Counted from the first letter of the stretch, positions 22,501 through 31,801 are shown. The stretch: 64,000 nt of DNA from Eubacteriales bacterium (GCA_030533315.1 JAUNJL010000005.1:8570-72569); one strand, 5' to 3'. The notes: a model not told the origin generated them from the sequence alone. Program-made: numbers and translations.

Positions 22501-24882
22501 CTATGCTTTCGTGCATGTTTTTGTGGCGCTTCTGGCGCACTGTCCTGTAAATTCCCTCATGCACCGTCTTGCCAAGTCCTTCATGCACTGTCCCGTGGAT
22601 TCTCTCATGCACTGCTCCGTAAATTCCTTCGCATACCGGGCCGTGAAATCCTTTTCGCTGATGGGGCGGCTGTAGAGGTAGCCCTGGCCGTAATCGCACC
22701 CGAGGCTGCGGATGAGGGCCTCGTCCTCCGGGGTCTCCACACCCTCCGTCACGGTGGAGATGTGCAGATTCCTGCTGAGGGTCATGATGCTGGCCATGAT
22801 GGTCTGGAAACGGGCGGATTTTCCTTTGGATACGTCCATCAGAAAGCTTCGGTCCAGCTTCAGCTCATCGATCTCCAGATTTCCCAGGGTGTTGAAGGAG
22901 GAATAGCCGCATCCAAAATCATCCATGGATATCTTGAAGCCCATGGCTCTTAAGTCTTGCAGCTTGTCGTTCAGATCCTCCCCGTGCTCCAGGGCCAGAC
23001 CCTCCAGAATCTCCAGGGTGATCAGGCCGGGAGGCACCTGGTAGCGGTCCGTGCAGGCCTTCAGGCGGCTCAGGTAATCAGACTGATAAAAGAGGAGCTT
23101 GGACTGGTTCACGGAGATGGGAATGGGGCAAAGTCCTTGATCCATCCAGGAGCGCATCAGGCGGCAGACCTGTTCCACCATGTACAGATCCAGCTGCACG
23201 CAGAAGCCGTTCCGCTCAAACTGAGGGATGAACACATCGGGATAGATCATTCCCTTGTCCTGGGAAACCCACCGGACCAGAGCCTCCGCACCTCCCAGCC
23301 GATTGCTTTTCAGATCGATCTTCGGCTGCAGGTATACCTGGAACTCGCCGTCATGGAGGGCCTGTTCCATGTGGCCTTCCACGTAATTCTTCATCTCATC
23401 TTTGTTCTTCAGAATATTGTCGTAAAACTTTATGGTTTCCATGGGGGCGCTCCAGCAGGAATCCGAGGCGAAGGAGACCCTGGATAAAAGCTGCTTGCCG
23501 GAAAGGGGGCAGGAGGCCTCCTCCTGGTGGATGTAGGCGCCGGCGTACAGGCGCAGGCGAAAATCCCGTTTTTCGTTGTGCTCGTGGGTGCAGATGTCCT
23601 GGATCATGGCCTTCATTCTCCGGGAGAGGGCTTCTTCGTCCGTCTGGCGGAGGCAGAGATAAAAGCAGTCAGAATTTTCCCGGGCAAAAAACTCGCCCTC
23701 CCGCAGGGAGCAGGCGATCCAGCGGCTGATGCCCTGCAAAAGCCTGTCCGAGGCCTCCTCCCCGTACATTTCGTTGATAAGCTTGAACTGGCGCACCCGG
23801 AGGGAGACCAGGCAAAATGCCTCTTCTCCGGCCCGGGCGGCCTCCAGATTTTTTTCAAAGCGGATCATGTTGTCTGCCCCGGTGAGGGGATCCTTGAAGG
23901 CCAGCTCCATCAGGAAGCCTTTGCTCTTTCGCAGCATCCGGTTGGTGAAGGCCAGGAGGAATAAAAGGATCAGGATCAGCGCCAGGAATACCATGGTGAT
24001 GATTCGGATGATGGCGTTGGCCGTGCTGTGGGCGTTTTTGTTGTCGTGGACGCAGAGGATGTACCAGTCGTTCACGCCCAGGGATTTCATACAGGCGGTG
24101 AAGACGCCGGCCTTTGCGTTCAGGGACACATACCCATATTTCTGGGAGCTTTTGGTCACCTTTTTCAGTTCCTCCTGGTCCTTGGGGGAGAGGTAGCCGT
24201 CAGAAAACAGGTTCCCTCCCTTGTCCAGGCGGCGGGAGGAGATGAGGATGGTGCCGCTTCCGTCGATCAGGTGGATGGACCCATTTCCATTGAGGACCAT
24301 CCCCTCATTGAGGGAGCTGTCAAAGGCCTCCACATAATCGCTGCAGGCCAGAACCGCCGTGACCTGGTCACCCTCCATCACGGGCACGCAGTAGATGAAC
24401 ACCCGCCTGTTGGAAACCTCGCTTTCAAAAAGGTCGGACATATTTTGGTGCCCCTTATAGGCCAGGTCCATGCTTTCGATCACCTGGGGGGACAGACTTC
24501 GGTAATTGATGCTTCGGCGGACCCCCAGATCCGGGTGGGCGATGGCCCCGATCCCGTCCCGGTCAAAGTAGCCGATGGTAACAAAATCGTTGCTTTGGTT
24601 GGTTTGGGCAAGCATCTTGATGAGGTCGGGCTCTTGGGTCATACCGCTGCTTTGCAGGAAGGAAACCAAGGTGCCCATGGTCTGAAAATCCTTCTGGATC
24701 TGCTTCGTGATCCGGTCACTGTAATCGATGATCTCGGCCTGCATCTGATCCTTTCGGAGGCCGACCAGGGACGCCTGCAGCTGCACAAGGGTAAAGCCGC
24801 CCACAAGGATCACGATCAGTGCTGCGACGCCGCAAAAGATGCTGCCCTTCCAGATGTTCCTCGTTATCATTTTCTCGTCCAA
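22501..24882 (-). CDS. Membrane EAL phosphodiesterase with cysteine-repeat C-terminus
   Basis: A 793-residue protein. A transmembrane helix (about 12-32), an extracytoplasmic dCache-like sensor (33-282), a second helix (about 285-308), a degenerate GGDEF fold (335-480; ENSDCF where GGDEF should be) and an EAL domain (500-740) with GGAEALVRW, VNQSK, EILEG, MDDFGCG, LKLDR and TEGVE. It is probably a phosphodiesterase, though EILEG departs from the usual ExTE. The last ~48 residues are a tandem eight-residue repeat with one cysteine in most units. The TTG at 24882 is preferred because GAAGAGG lies eight bases upstream; ATG 24870 is the alternative. Confidence 0.85.
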   Translation of the reverse strand: MDEKMITRNIWKGSIFCGVAALIVILVGGFTLVQLQASLVGLRKDQMQAEIIDYSDRITKQIQKDFQTMGTLVSFLQSSGMTQEPDLIKMLAQTNQSNDFVTIGYFDRDGIGAIAHPDLGVRRSINYRSLSPQVIESMDLAYKGHQNMSDLFESEVSNRRVFIYCVPVMEGDQVTAVLACSDYVEAFDSSLNEGMVLNGNGSIHLIDGSGTILISSRRLDKGGNLFSDGYLSPKDQEELKKVTKSSQKYGYVSLNAKAGVFTACMKSLGVNDWYILCVHDNKNAHSTANAIIRIITMVFLALILILLFLLAFTNRMLRKSKGFLMELAFKDPLTGADNMIRFEKNLEAARAGEEAFCLVSLRVRQFKLINEMYGEEASDRLLQGISRWIACSLREGEFFARENSDCFYLCLRQTDEEALSRRMKAMIQDICTHEHNEKRDFRLRLYAGAYIHQEEASCPLSGKQLLSRVSFASDSCWSAPMETIKFYDNILKNKDEMKNYVEGHMEQALHDGEFQVYLQPKIDLKSNRLGGAEALVRWVSQDKGMIYPDVFIPQFERNGFCVQLDLYMVEQVCRLMRSWMDQGLCPIPISVNQSKLLFYQSDYLSRLKACTDRYQVPPGLITLEILEGLALEHGEDLNDKLQDLRAMGFKISMDDFGCGYSSFNTLGNLEIDELKLDRSFLMDVSKGKSARFQTIMASIMTLSRNLHISTVTEGVETPEDEALIRSLGCDYGQGYLYSRPISEKDFTARYAKEFTEQCMRESTGQCMKDLARRCMREFTGQCARSATKTCTKA
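22510..22653 (-). repeat. 24-bp coding minisatellite (six 8-residue units)
   Basis: Read on the minus strand the units are KDFTARYA, KEFTEQCM, RESTGQCM, KDLARRCM, REFTGQCA and RSATKTCT, just before a final KA and stop. The first unit overlaps the normal end of the EAL domain, so the array may have grown by duplication of that end. Five of the six units have a cysteine at position seven. Confidence 0.85.
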
Positions 24883-25105
24883 TCAAAGTACCTCTTCCAT
24901 AATGATGTGCGACTCTAAGCTGTCTTCTTTATTCTATCGAAAAAGACAACCTTTTTCCACTGTTTTTTCGTGGATTTTTTGATTTTTTTGGAAAACTCTT
25001 GGGGAGCCGGTCACGGAGGATTTTCCGACGAAGGGATTGTGCAGGGCCGTACAGAAAAAGTGGGGCTTTTTTGTGTGATATGTGAATTTTATCCCCCCTA
25101 CGGGG

Positions 25106-25134
25106 TTGTGGTGTATGAGGGAAACTGCTATCCT
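25106..25134 (+). promoter_or_regulatory. Probable promoter of the nickel/peptide ABC operon
   Basis: TTGTGG (25106-25111) and TATCCT (25129-25134) are 17 bases apart, with TGC before the -10. The leader contains a 9-bp hairpin with one G-U pair (25202-25225) just before the first gene. The wider gap 24883-25250 holds no other feature I could support. Confidence 0.5.
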
Positions 25135-25250
25135 GTTTACATGAACCAGCAGAGACTGCTTTCGTTCTGTGCAGAAAGGGACAAAAGCAGCCGCAAAGGA
25201 TGGCGGCCCGGATGAGCGGGCTGCCGCTGCGAAAGAGAAAGGAGAACATT

Positions 25251-26762
25251 ATGAGAATTGCAAAAAGAATCGCTGCCCTGCTTGCGGCATCCACCCTTGT
25301 CATGGGACAGACGGCCTGGGCCGGCGAGGGAGAGCCGAAGATCCTGCATATCGCAGAAAGCTTTGCTTATCCCAGCCTGGACGCCCACGTGGAATACTAC
25401 GGCTGGTATACCTCGATGTACGGCGTTACGGAATCCCTTTTCCGCATTGGGGACGACAGCTCCATCCAGCCCTGTCTGGCAGAAAAGGCCGAGGCGGACG
25501 AATCCGGCCTTGTTTGGACAGTGACCTTGAAGGACGGGGTGTGCTTTTCCAACGGGAACCCGCTGACTGCCGACATGGTGATCCAGAACATCCAGCGCCT
25601 GGCAGAAAAGAATGAGCGCTTTGCATATCTGAATGATTTCCAGTATGAGGCAGTGGACGATAAGACCTTTACCATCACCACGGAGGAGGTTTACCCCACC
25701 ATGACCAATACGCTGGCCAGCCCGGAGATGGCCATGATGGACCTGGAGGGCACCCAGGACTTTGACAATGCTCCCGTGGGAACCGGCCCCTTTGTGATCC
25801 AGAGCTTTGAGCCGGAGGGAACGGTGACGGTGGACAAGAACGACGCCTATTGGGACGGCGAGGTGAAGCTGGACGGTGCCGTGATTTACTACATGCAGGA
25901 TGACGATTCCAAGCTGATGGCGATGCAGAACGGGGAAATCGACGGCTACGGAAGCGTTACCGCGGCGGCCCTCGAGATCTTTGGCGCTGACCCGGCCGCC
26001 TACCAGGTCACCACCATCCCGGCTACCCGCCTTCAGTTCTACATTCTCAACGAGAACACCCTGAGCGACGGTCTTCGGGAGGCGGTCAACCTGACGGTGG
26101 ACTGCACGGCCATTGCTGAGTATCTGAACAATACAGTGGTTCCGGCGGTGGGCCCCTTCGGAGAGGCGACCCCTTATGGAAAGGTGAGCAAACCGGCTCC
26201 CGATGCAGAGGCGGCCAAGGCTCTCATCGAGGGAGAGGGCTATACCCTCAATGGGGACGGCATCTATGAGAAGGACGGAGAGCCTCTCTGCCTGAATATC
26301 TGCTATTATGCGGCCCGTTCCCTGGATACCATCGCTATCGTGATGCAGGAGCAGCTGAAGCAGATCGGCATCGATTCGGTTCTGACCTGTGAGGAGGATC
26401 CGGATTCCACCTACATTGCAACCGGCGACTTTGACATTGCCCTTTACTGCATGATCGCAGACAAGGACGGCGATCCCTACTACTTCATCAATTCCACCCT
26501 TCGGGACGGAAGCTACTATGACTGCGGCGGCTTTGACGACGAGGAGTGCGAGGCTCTGATCGATGAGCTGGAGTATGAGACGGATGCGGATAAGAGGGCG
26601 GATCTGGCGAACCAGATCGTGCAGATCGCCATTGACGACAATGCCTTTGGCTATGTGGGACTTTTCAGCAAGACCACGGTCATGCGCACGGGAGTCAGCG
26701 GTATTTCCGAGACCTGTCCCTTTGACTTCTACCGGTTAAATGCGGATACGGACATGGAATAG
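25251..26762 (+). CDS. ABC transporter substrate-binding protein, family 5 (nickel/peptide type)
   Basis: A 503-residue extracytoplasmic binding protein with a signal peptide ending near AWA-GEGEP (residue ~24); no lipobox cysteine, so anchoring is unclear. Family 5 hallmarks are PSLDAHVEYYGWYTSMYGV, CLAEKAE, VTLKDGVCFSNGNPLTADMV and APVGTGPF. Such proteins capture oligopeptides, nickel or nickel chelates. The partner ATPases are short and separate, as in NikD/NikE, which favours a nickel or metallophore ligand, but peptides remain possible. ATG 25251 follows AAAGGAGAA. A hairpin separates it from the permease genes, which usually lets the binding protein be made in excess. Confidence 0.85.
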   Translation: MRIAKRIAALLAASTLVMGQTAWAGEGEPKILHIAESFAYPSLDAHVEYYGWYTSMYGVTESLFRIGDDSSIQPCLAEKAEADESGLVWTVTLKDGVCFSNGNPLTADMVIQNIQRLAEKNERFAYLNDFQYEAVDDKTFTITTEEVYPTMTNTLASPEMAMMDLEGTQDFDNAPVGTGPFVIQSFEPEGTVTVDKNDAYWDGEVKLDGAVIYYMQDDDSKLMAMQNGEIDGYGSVTAAALEIFGADPAAYQVTTIPATRLQFYILNENTLSDGLREAVNLTVDCTAIAEYLNNTVVPAVGPFGEATPYGKVSKPAPDAEAAKALIEGEGYTLNGDGIYEKDGEPLCLNICYYAARSLDTIAIVMQEQLKQIGIDSVLTCEEDPDSTYIATGDFDIALYCMIADKDGDPYYFINSTLRDGSYYDCGGFDDEECEALIDELEYETDADKRADLANQIVQIAIDDNAFGYVGLFSKTTVMRTGVSGISETCPFDFYRLNADTDME

Positions 26763-26776
26763 TGAGAGCTTGATGG

Positions 26777-26802
26777 GCGAGGGCGGTTCAGGCCGCCCTC
26801 GC
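26777..26802 (+). terminator. Intra-operon hairpin (attenuator or RNA-stabilising)
   Basis: A perfect 10-bp stem (26777-26786 with 26793-26802, six-base loop) is followed by TTTATTG, directly after the binding-protein gene and before the permease ribosome binding site. It probably lowers expression of the distal genes. Confidence 0.65.
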
Positions 26803-26828
26803 TTTATTGAAAAAAGGAGGGCAGTGCC

Positions 26829-27764
26829 ATGAGTAAAGGAAAAAGCATCGGGAAGCGGCTTTTGCAGCTGATTCCCATCATCCTTGGATTGACGTTCCTG
26901 ACTTTTCTCCTGATGTACATCACCCCGGGGGATCCCGCGGTGAAGAAGCTGGCGGCCCAGGGAACGGCGATCAACGGGGAGGTGCTGGAGCAGACCAGGG
27001 AGGCCATGGGCCTGAACCGCCCCTTTCTGGTTCGCTATCTGGACTGGCTTTTGGGGATGCTTCGGGGAGATTTTGGCCTTTCCTATAAGGATAACCTTCC
27101 GGTGGCGGCAAAGCTGGTGTCCGGTCTTGGCAACACGGCGCTGCTGGCGCTTACCAGTCTGGCATTGTCCCTTTTGGTCTCCATCCCCGCGGGGATCGTG
27201 ACGGCGGTGAGAAAGGACGGGATCCTGGATCATGTCCTGCGGCTGTTCAGCTTTCTGGGAAATTCCCTCCCCAATTTTTTGATCTCGGTAATCCTCATGT
27301 ACGTTCTGTGCATCCGCATGAAGCTTCTGCCTGTGATTGCGAACCGGAGCCTGAAGGGGCTCTGTCTTCCCTGCCTGGCCTTGGCCATCCCCATGACGGG
27401 CCGTTTTATCCGTCAGATACGGGCGGAGGTTTTGGAGCAGCTGGGAAAGCCTTATGTGATGGGGGCCCGTATGCGAGGTGTGCGGGAGCGGGACGTGCTT
27501 TTTAAAAACGTGCTCCGCAGCGCCTGGGTGGGGATTTTTACCATCGTGGGACTTTCCGTGGGAACCTTGATGGGGGGAAGCGTGGTGATCGAGACGATCT
27601 TTGGATGGCCGGGGCTGGGAAAGCTGGCCATGGATGCCATTTCCGACAGGGATTACCCGGTGATCCAGGGTTTTGTGGTGCTGATGGCGGTGATCTACGT
27701 GCTGGTGAATCTTCTGACGGATCTTAGCTACCGCTGGATCGACCCGAGAATGGACGGTGAGTGA
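26829..27764 (+). CDS. ABC transporter permease (NikB/OppB/DppB type)
   Basis: A 311-residue inner-membrane permease with about six hydrophobic helices. The N-terminal IILGLTFLTFLLMYITPGDP is typical of the DppB/NikB family, and the cytoplasmic coupling loop carries GARMRGVRERDVLFKN. AAAAAAGGAGG precedes the ATG. It forms the channel with the permease encoded next (five bases away) and is energised by the two ATPases downstream. Confidence 0.9.
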   Translation: MSKGKSIGKRLLQLIPIILGLTFLTFLLMYITPGDPAVKKLAAQGTAINGEVLEQTREAMGLNRPFLVRYLDWLLGMLRGDFGLSYKDNLPVAAKLVSGLGNTALLALTSLALSLLVSIPAGIVTAVRKDGILDHVLRLFSFLGNSLPNFLISVILMYVLCIRMKLLPVIANRSLKGLCLPCLALAIPMTGRFIRQIRAEVLEQLGKPYVMGARMRGVRERDVLFKNVLRSAWVGIFTIVGLSVGTLMGGSVVIETIFGWPGLGKLAMDAISDRDYPVIQGFVVLMAVIYVLVNLLTDLSYRWIDPRMDGE

Positions 27765-27768
27765 GGCT

Positions 27769-28620
27769 ATGAAAAAGAGAAAGATCATAAACAGAAAAAA
27801 GAGCTTGTATCTCCGCCTGGGGATTCTGGGGACCCTGGCCGGAGGGCTGACCCTTCTGAGTCTGGCAGCTCCCCTTGCGGCACCCAATGATCCCTACGCC
27901 ACGTCGGCTCTGTACATGAACAAGCCTCCCTCGGGAATGTTTCCCATGGGGACGGACCGTTACGGCAGGTGCGTGTTCTCCCGGATCCTCATGGGGGCCC
28001 GCACCTCCATCTGGTCGGCGGTGTCCCTGGTGCTGATCATGTTTTTGGTGGGGACGGCCCTGGGGATGCTCTGCGGGTACTACGGAGGCGTCCTGGACAA
28101 CTGCATCATGCGTCTGGCGGACATTTTGCTGGCCTTTCCCCAGATGGTGCTGGCCATCGCCGTGGCGGGCATCCTGGGAGGAGGGATCGGGAATGCCATG
28201 ATCGCCCTGGGCGTGACGGGGTGGACGCTGTACGCCCGCCTTGCCAGGAGCCAGACCATGGCCTTGAAGGAGGAGGCCTACGTGCTGGCGGCCCGCATGG
28301 GGGGAAGCTCCGGGGTGCGGATCCTGATGCGCCATATTTTTCCCAACATCGCAGGCTCTCTGGCGGTGAACGCCGCCGCCCAGCTGGGGACGGTGATGAT
28401 CGGGATCGCCGGCCTGTCCTTTCTGGGGATCGGCGTGGTGCCGCCCCAGGCAGAATGGGGGAGCATGATCAATGAGAGCCGGGCGTACATGCAGCTGGCT
28501 CCCTGGGCCGTGCTTTTTCCCGCAGGGGCCATCCTGGTGACCGTGATGGTGTTTAATTATCTGGGGGACACCGTGCGGGATCTGGCGGCGGTGGAGGAGT
28601 ATTCCCAGGGTGCGCAGTAG
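27769..28620 (+). CDS. ABC transporter permease (NikC/OppC/DppC type)
   Basis: A 283-residue permease, the second channel subunit. The family signatures MGTDRYGRCVFSRILMGART and AARMGGSSGVRILMRHIFPN (coupling loop) are clear, with about six helices. ATG 27769 is five bases after the previous stop; an upstream GTG overlapping the previous gene is an alternative. The next gene follows after 33 bases, so all are one operon. Confidence 0.9.
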   Translation: MKKRKIINRKKSLYLRLGILGTLAGGLTLLSLAAPLAAPNDPYATSALYMNKPPSGMFPMGTDRYGRCVFSRILMGARTSIWSAVSLVLIMFLVGTALGMLCGYYGGVLDNCIMRLADILLAFPQMVLAIAVAGILGGGIGNAMIALGVTGWTLYARLARSQTMALKEEAYVLAARMGGSSGVRILMRHIFPNIAGSLAVNAAAQLGTVMIGIAGLSFLGIGVVPPQAEWGSMINESRAYMQLAPWAVLFPAGAILVTVMVFNYLGDTVRDLAAVEEYSQGAQ

Positions 28621-28653
28621 GGCCGGAGTGTTCCGGCAGGAAAGGAGAGCTTT

Positions 28654-29433
28654 ATGGAAAGGCTTTTGTGGGTGGAAAAGCTGAATATCGCCTATGGCCA
28701 GGAGACGGTGGTCCGGGATGTTTCCTTTTCCCTGGAGGAGGGGAAGATCCTCTGCCTGGCGGGGGAGAGCGGAAGCGGAAAGAGCACGGTCCTAAAGGCC
28801 TTGACAGGGATCGATCCTTCGGTCCAGGCGGAGGGAGGGATCTTCTGGAGGGGAGAAAACATGATCGGCCGGCCCTACAGGGAGAGAAGAAGGCTCTGCG
28901 GGCGCAGCATCGCCGTCATCACCCAGGATCCCGGCTCCTCCTTCCATCCCGTCCGCCCCTACGGGGCACAGCTGAAGGAGATGCTAAAAAGCCTGGAAAT
29001 GTATGATCGGGAGGCCTTCCGGAGGGATGTGCGGGAGATTTTTTGCAAGCTGGGGCTGGAGGACTGGGAGCGGATCCTGAAAAGCTGTCCCTACGAGATG
29101 AGCGGGGGAATGAATCAGCGGATCGCCATTGGGGCGGTGATGCTGCTGAGGCCCCAGCTGCTGTTGGCGGATGAGCCTACCAGCGCTTTGGACGTGACGG
29201 TCCAGAAGCAGACGGCCATAGAGCTTCTGCGGCTTCGGGAGGCCTACGGGATATCCCAGATCATCGTGACCCACAATCTGGGCCTGGCCGCCTTTATGGC
29301 GGATCAGATCGGGATCATGCAGAAGGGGCGGCTGATCGAGTATGGGGCGGCCAGGGAGATCCTCTCCCGGCCGAAGCAGGAGTACACCCGTCAGCTTCTT
29401 AAGGCCGTGCCAAGGCTTCCAGAGGAGGGATAG
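28654..29433 (+). CDS. ABC transporter ATP-binding protein (NikD type)
   Basis: A 259-residue ATPase. Walker A is GESGSGKST (about 39-47), the signature is MSGGMNQR, Walker B is LLLADEPTSALD, followed by the H-loop ThrHis. The length matches NikD-like ATPases and is shorter than OppD/DppD (~330), which carry a C-terminal oligopeptide-binding extension. It is directly abutted by the second ATPase gene. Confidence 0.88.
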   Translation: MERLLWVEKLNIAYGQETVVRDVSFSLEEGKILCLAGESGSGKSTVLKALTGIDPSVQAEGGIFWRGENMIGRPYRERRRLCGRSIAVITQDPGSSFHPVRPYGAQLKEMLKSLEMYDREAFRRDVREIFCKLGLEDWERILKSCPYEMSGGMNQRIAIGAVMLLRPQLLLADEPTSALDVTVQKQTAIELLRLREAYGISQIIVTHNLGLAAFMADQIGIMQKGRLIEYGAAREILSRPKQEYTRQLLKAVPRLPEEG

Positions 29434-30195
29434 ATGGAGAGATTGCTGGAATGTAAAAACATAAAAAAAACCTTTGCCCGGGGGCGGATGAGGGTGGAGG
29501 CCCTAAGGGGCGTCAGCCTGACCCTGGAGAAGGGATGCGCCCTGGGGATCGTGGGGGAGAGCGGAAGCGGAAAGAGCACCCTGCTGCGGATCATCGCAGG
29601 GCTGGAACGGGCGGACTGGGGAGAGATGACCTTTCTTGGGAAAAGACTGGGCCCCCGACGCACCAGGGAGGAGCTGAGGGAGATGCAGATGATCTTCCAG
29701 AACGCCGCAGCCTCCTTCAATCCCAGGCTGCGGATCTACACCTCCATAGGGGAGACAATGAAAAACCTGACCGGCAGCTCCCCGGAGGAGGAGATCCGCA
29801 GTCTTGCCTTGGCCGTAGGCCTTGAGCCGGAGCTTTGCAGCCGCTATCCCTCCCAGCTGAGCGGAGGACAGTGTCAGCGTTTCGCCATCGCCAGGGCCAT
29901 ATCGGTCCGTCCCAGCCTCCTTCTCTGCGACGAGATCACCAGCGCCCTGGACGTGACCACCCAGGCCCAGATCCTGGAGCTTCTGAGGAACATGAGATCA
30001 GAAGGGGAGATGTCCATGATCTTTGTATCCCACGACCTGGCAGTGGTGGGAGAGATCTGCGACCAGATCCTGGTCATGCGAAGAGGAGAGATCGTGGAAG
30101 CCGGTGAAAGCCGAAGACTTCTCAAAAACCCCAGGCACGAATACACAAGACTCCTCCTGGACTCCGTGCTAAAGCTGGAAAAAGAGACGCCGTAA
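29434..30195 (+). CDS. ABC transporter ATP-binding protein (NikE type)
   Basis: A 253-residue ATPase forming a heterodimer with the preceding one. Walker A is GESGSGKST, the signature is LSGGQCQR, Walker B is LLLCDEITSALD and the H-loop follows in FVSHD. The gene starts at the base after the previous stop. It ends the five-gene operon, just before a strong bidirectional terminator. Confidence 0.88.
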   Translation: MERLLECKNIKKTFARGRMRVEALRGVSLTLEKGCALGIVGESGSGKSTLLRIIAGLERADWGEMTFLGKRLGPRRTREELREMQMIFQNAAASFNPRLRIYTSIGETMKNLTGSSPEEEIRSLALAVGLEPELCSRYPSQLSGGQCQRFAIARAISVRPSLLLCDEITSALDVTTQAQILELLRNMRSEGEMSMIFVSHDLAVVGEICDQILVMRRGEIVEAGESRRLLKNPRHEYTRLLLDSVLKLEKETP

Positions 30196-30210
30196 GGGCA
30201 GATATGGATA

Positions 30211-30244
30211 AAAAAAAGATGGTTAAGGACAACCATCTTTTTTT
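30211..30244. terminator. Bidirectional terminator overlapping the end of the PIN gene
   Basis: A-run plus GATGGTT (30211-30224) pairs perfectly with AACCATC plus a T-run (30231-30244). The 3' end of the minus-strand PIN gene (stop at 30223) lies within this hairpin. Confidence 0.9.
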
Positions 30245-30744
30245 CTGACCCTTTGCAGCCTTATTTCCAGCTCATGCTTCGGCAAACGTACCCTTCCTCC
30301 ATTTTCGCAGATCAAGCTTTGAAGGCATTCCATATATTCTTCATCTTCTATGTATGTTCCCTGATGTAGTTGGTCAAGGATCCCTATCGTTCCCATGATG
30401 TTCACGCCCTCTGCCGCCGCCTTTCTAAGGGGGCCATCGCCAGTCAAAAGCGTTAGTCCCCGGATTTTGGCTATGGCAAGCGCAATACGATCATAAACAG
30501 AAAGCCTTGCATATTTTGATGCCAGCGCTTCAGCCAGGTAAAACTCTTCCTCCGTAAGCTCTGTTTTCTGCAGCCCCATCTGCAGCAATTCATCATTGAG
30601 TCCAGGGGGATTCAGCAGCTCATCTTCAACGGTCTCATCATTCATGAGATAGATATATGGCAGCAGGAACGGAAGATGTAATTTTTTGATCGCTGCAAAG
30701 TCAATCCATACATTTGTATCACTGCTGATATACTCCATGTCCAT
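30223..30744 (-). CDS. PIN-domain protein (putative toxin ribonuclease)
   Basis: A 173-residue protein with a PIN-like layout: SSDTNVWIDF near the N-terminus (Asp9), acidic residues around Glu40/Glu42, YDRIALAIAK (Asp85) and LLTGDGPLRKAA (Asp103). These could form the Mg-binding nuclease site. It lies three bases after the XRE-ImmA/IrrE gene, with its ribosome binding site inside that gene, so the two are cotranscribed. By family and context it is the likely toxin or effector. The base composition is visibly more AT-rich than that of the flanking transporter genes, which suggests acquisition by transfer. Confidence 0.75.
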   Translation of the reverse strand: MDMEYISSDTNVWIDFAAIKKLHLPFLLPYIYLMNDETVEDELLNPPGLNDELLQMGLQKTELTEEEFYLAEALASKYARLSVYDRIALAIAKIRGLTLLTGDGPLRKAAAEGVNIMGTIGILDQLHQGTYIEDEEYMECLQSLICENGGRVRLPKHELEIRLQRVRKKDGCP

Positions 30745-30747
30745 CGG

Positions 30748-31788
30748 CTATCCCTCTGCGGCAAAGCAGTGATCAGCCACAAATTGATAGGACTGTTTTA
30801 ATAGCTCTGCACCTTTCTGAACAGTTATCTCGTTTTCACTGATTGCCCGAAATACAAGCTGCTCAAATAAGAATGGCACTTCTGGGGCGCTCCGAACAGG
30901 CTCGTTCTTTTTCCAGCCGGCCTGCCCTGCTTTTACATAGAAATCCTTCTCGATACTGTTTGTAATGATGCCGCAAAGGGCGGCTCTCTTTACCAGCAGA
31001 TACATGGAAATGCCATACTCCCGGCAGACCCATTCCATATCTTTGCTGATCCTGGTTCTTCTCAGGCCAAGCTCTCTTTTTGCATCTGCCTCTGGAAAAA
31101 GGAAAGCCCCACTGACAGCGGTGGCCATCTTTTCAACTTCTTTTTCGCCCATCTCCTCTGGCCAGACAAAAATAAAATGTGCCATTTCGTGCGCGATCGT
31201 GGAGCGGATCCTTTCCGGGCTCATATGCCGGTTAAATATGATATAGGGTCTTTTGTTGACTTGGCCATTCATACCAGAAAAGGAATCATTTTCTATACTG
31301 TAGGCGTACACCAAAATTCCTCTGTTCTCCAGGAGCTGAACCAGGTTTCCAATCGGGCCAGACGCAGAAACTCCAAGATAGTCTCTCATTTTTTGGGCAT
31401 TTTCCTCCGGGCTTCCTGCAAGCATGAGTTCATGAACCTTTGGCGCATCTGACATCACCTCACCGCCTAGAATATCGACTACCGAATAAAATCTTCCCAT
31501 GTACTCCTCTACAGCTTCACGGATATATTCCTGCTGACCAGCGGTGAGCTTACTGTTCTTTCGGAATTTGCCATGTACAAACGCAAGATTTTCGCTGCGG
31601 CTGCTTAAAAAATCAGTAATCCTCACGTCCAGCGCTTTTGCCATGGCCTTGATGGTTTTCATGTCCGGCGTTCTTTCGCCATTTTCGTAATGGGTGACTG
31701 CCATGGGGGTTACCCCGATCCGTGAGGCGAGCTCCTTTTTTGATATTTGTTTCTTTAAGCGGTAATACTTTAAATTTTTATGGAACAT
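30748..31788 (-). CDS. XRE-family HTH fused to ImmA/IrrE metallopeptidase
   Basis: A 346-residue protein. Residues 5-60 form a Cro/CI-type helix-turn-helix (KKELASRIGVTPMAVTHYEN). The central domain has the zinc-peptidase motif HEMAH at 200-204 and a downstream glutamate around 219 in EKMATAVSGAFLFP, as in ImmA/IrrE enzymes. Fusions of this kind regulate mobile elements or act as antitoxins whose protease activity controls a partner. Here the partner is the PIN protein encoded next. The promoter is bracketed by a perfect inverted repeat, which fits autorepression through the HTH domain. It resembles two-gene defence/toxin-antitoxin modules with ImmA/IrrE antitoxins; exact class not decided. 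Confidence 0.85.
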   Translation of the reverse strand: MFHKNLKYYRLKKQISKKELASRIGVTPMAVTHYENGERTPDMKTIKAMAKALDVRITDFLSSRSENLAFVHGKFRKNSKLTAGQQEYIREAVEEYMGRFYSVVDILGGEVMSDAPKVHELMLAGSPEENAQKMRDYLGVSASGPIGNLVQLLENRGILVYAYSIENDSFSGMNGQVNKRPYIIFNRHMSPERIRSTIAHEMAHFIFVWPEEMGEKEVEKMATAVSGAFLFPEADAKRELGLRRTRISKDMEWVCREYGISMYLLVKRAALCGIITNSIEKDFYVKAGQAGWKKNEPVRSAPEVPFLFEQLVFRAISENEITVQKGAELLKQSYQFVADHCFAAEG

Positions 31789-31801
31789 GTCATCGCCTCC
31801 T

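Noticed and set aside
22318..22953. Plus-strand frame across the 24-bp repeats
   Set aside because: It overlaps the terminator and the end of the EAL gene, and its repeats are only the complement of the real coding repeats.
25135..25250. Nickel/cobalt riboswitch before the nickel-type importer
   Set aside because: One simple hairpin is present; the four-helix junction with its conserved bases was not recognisable.
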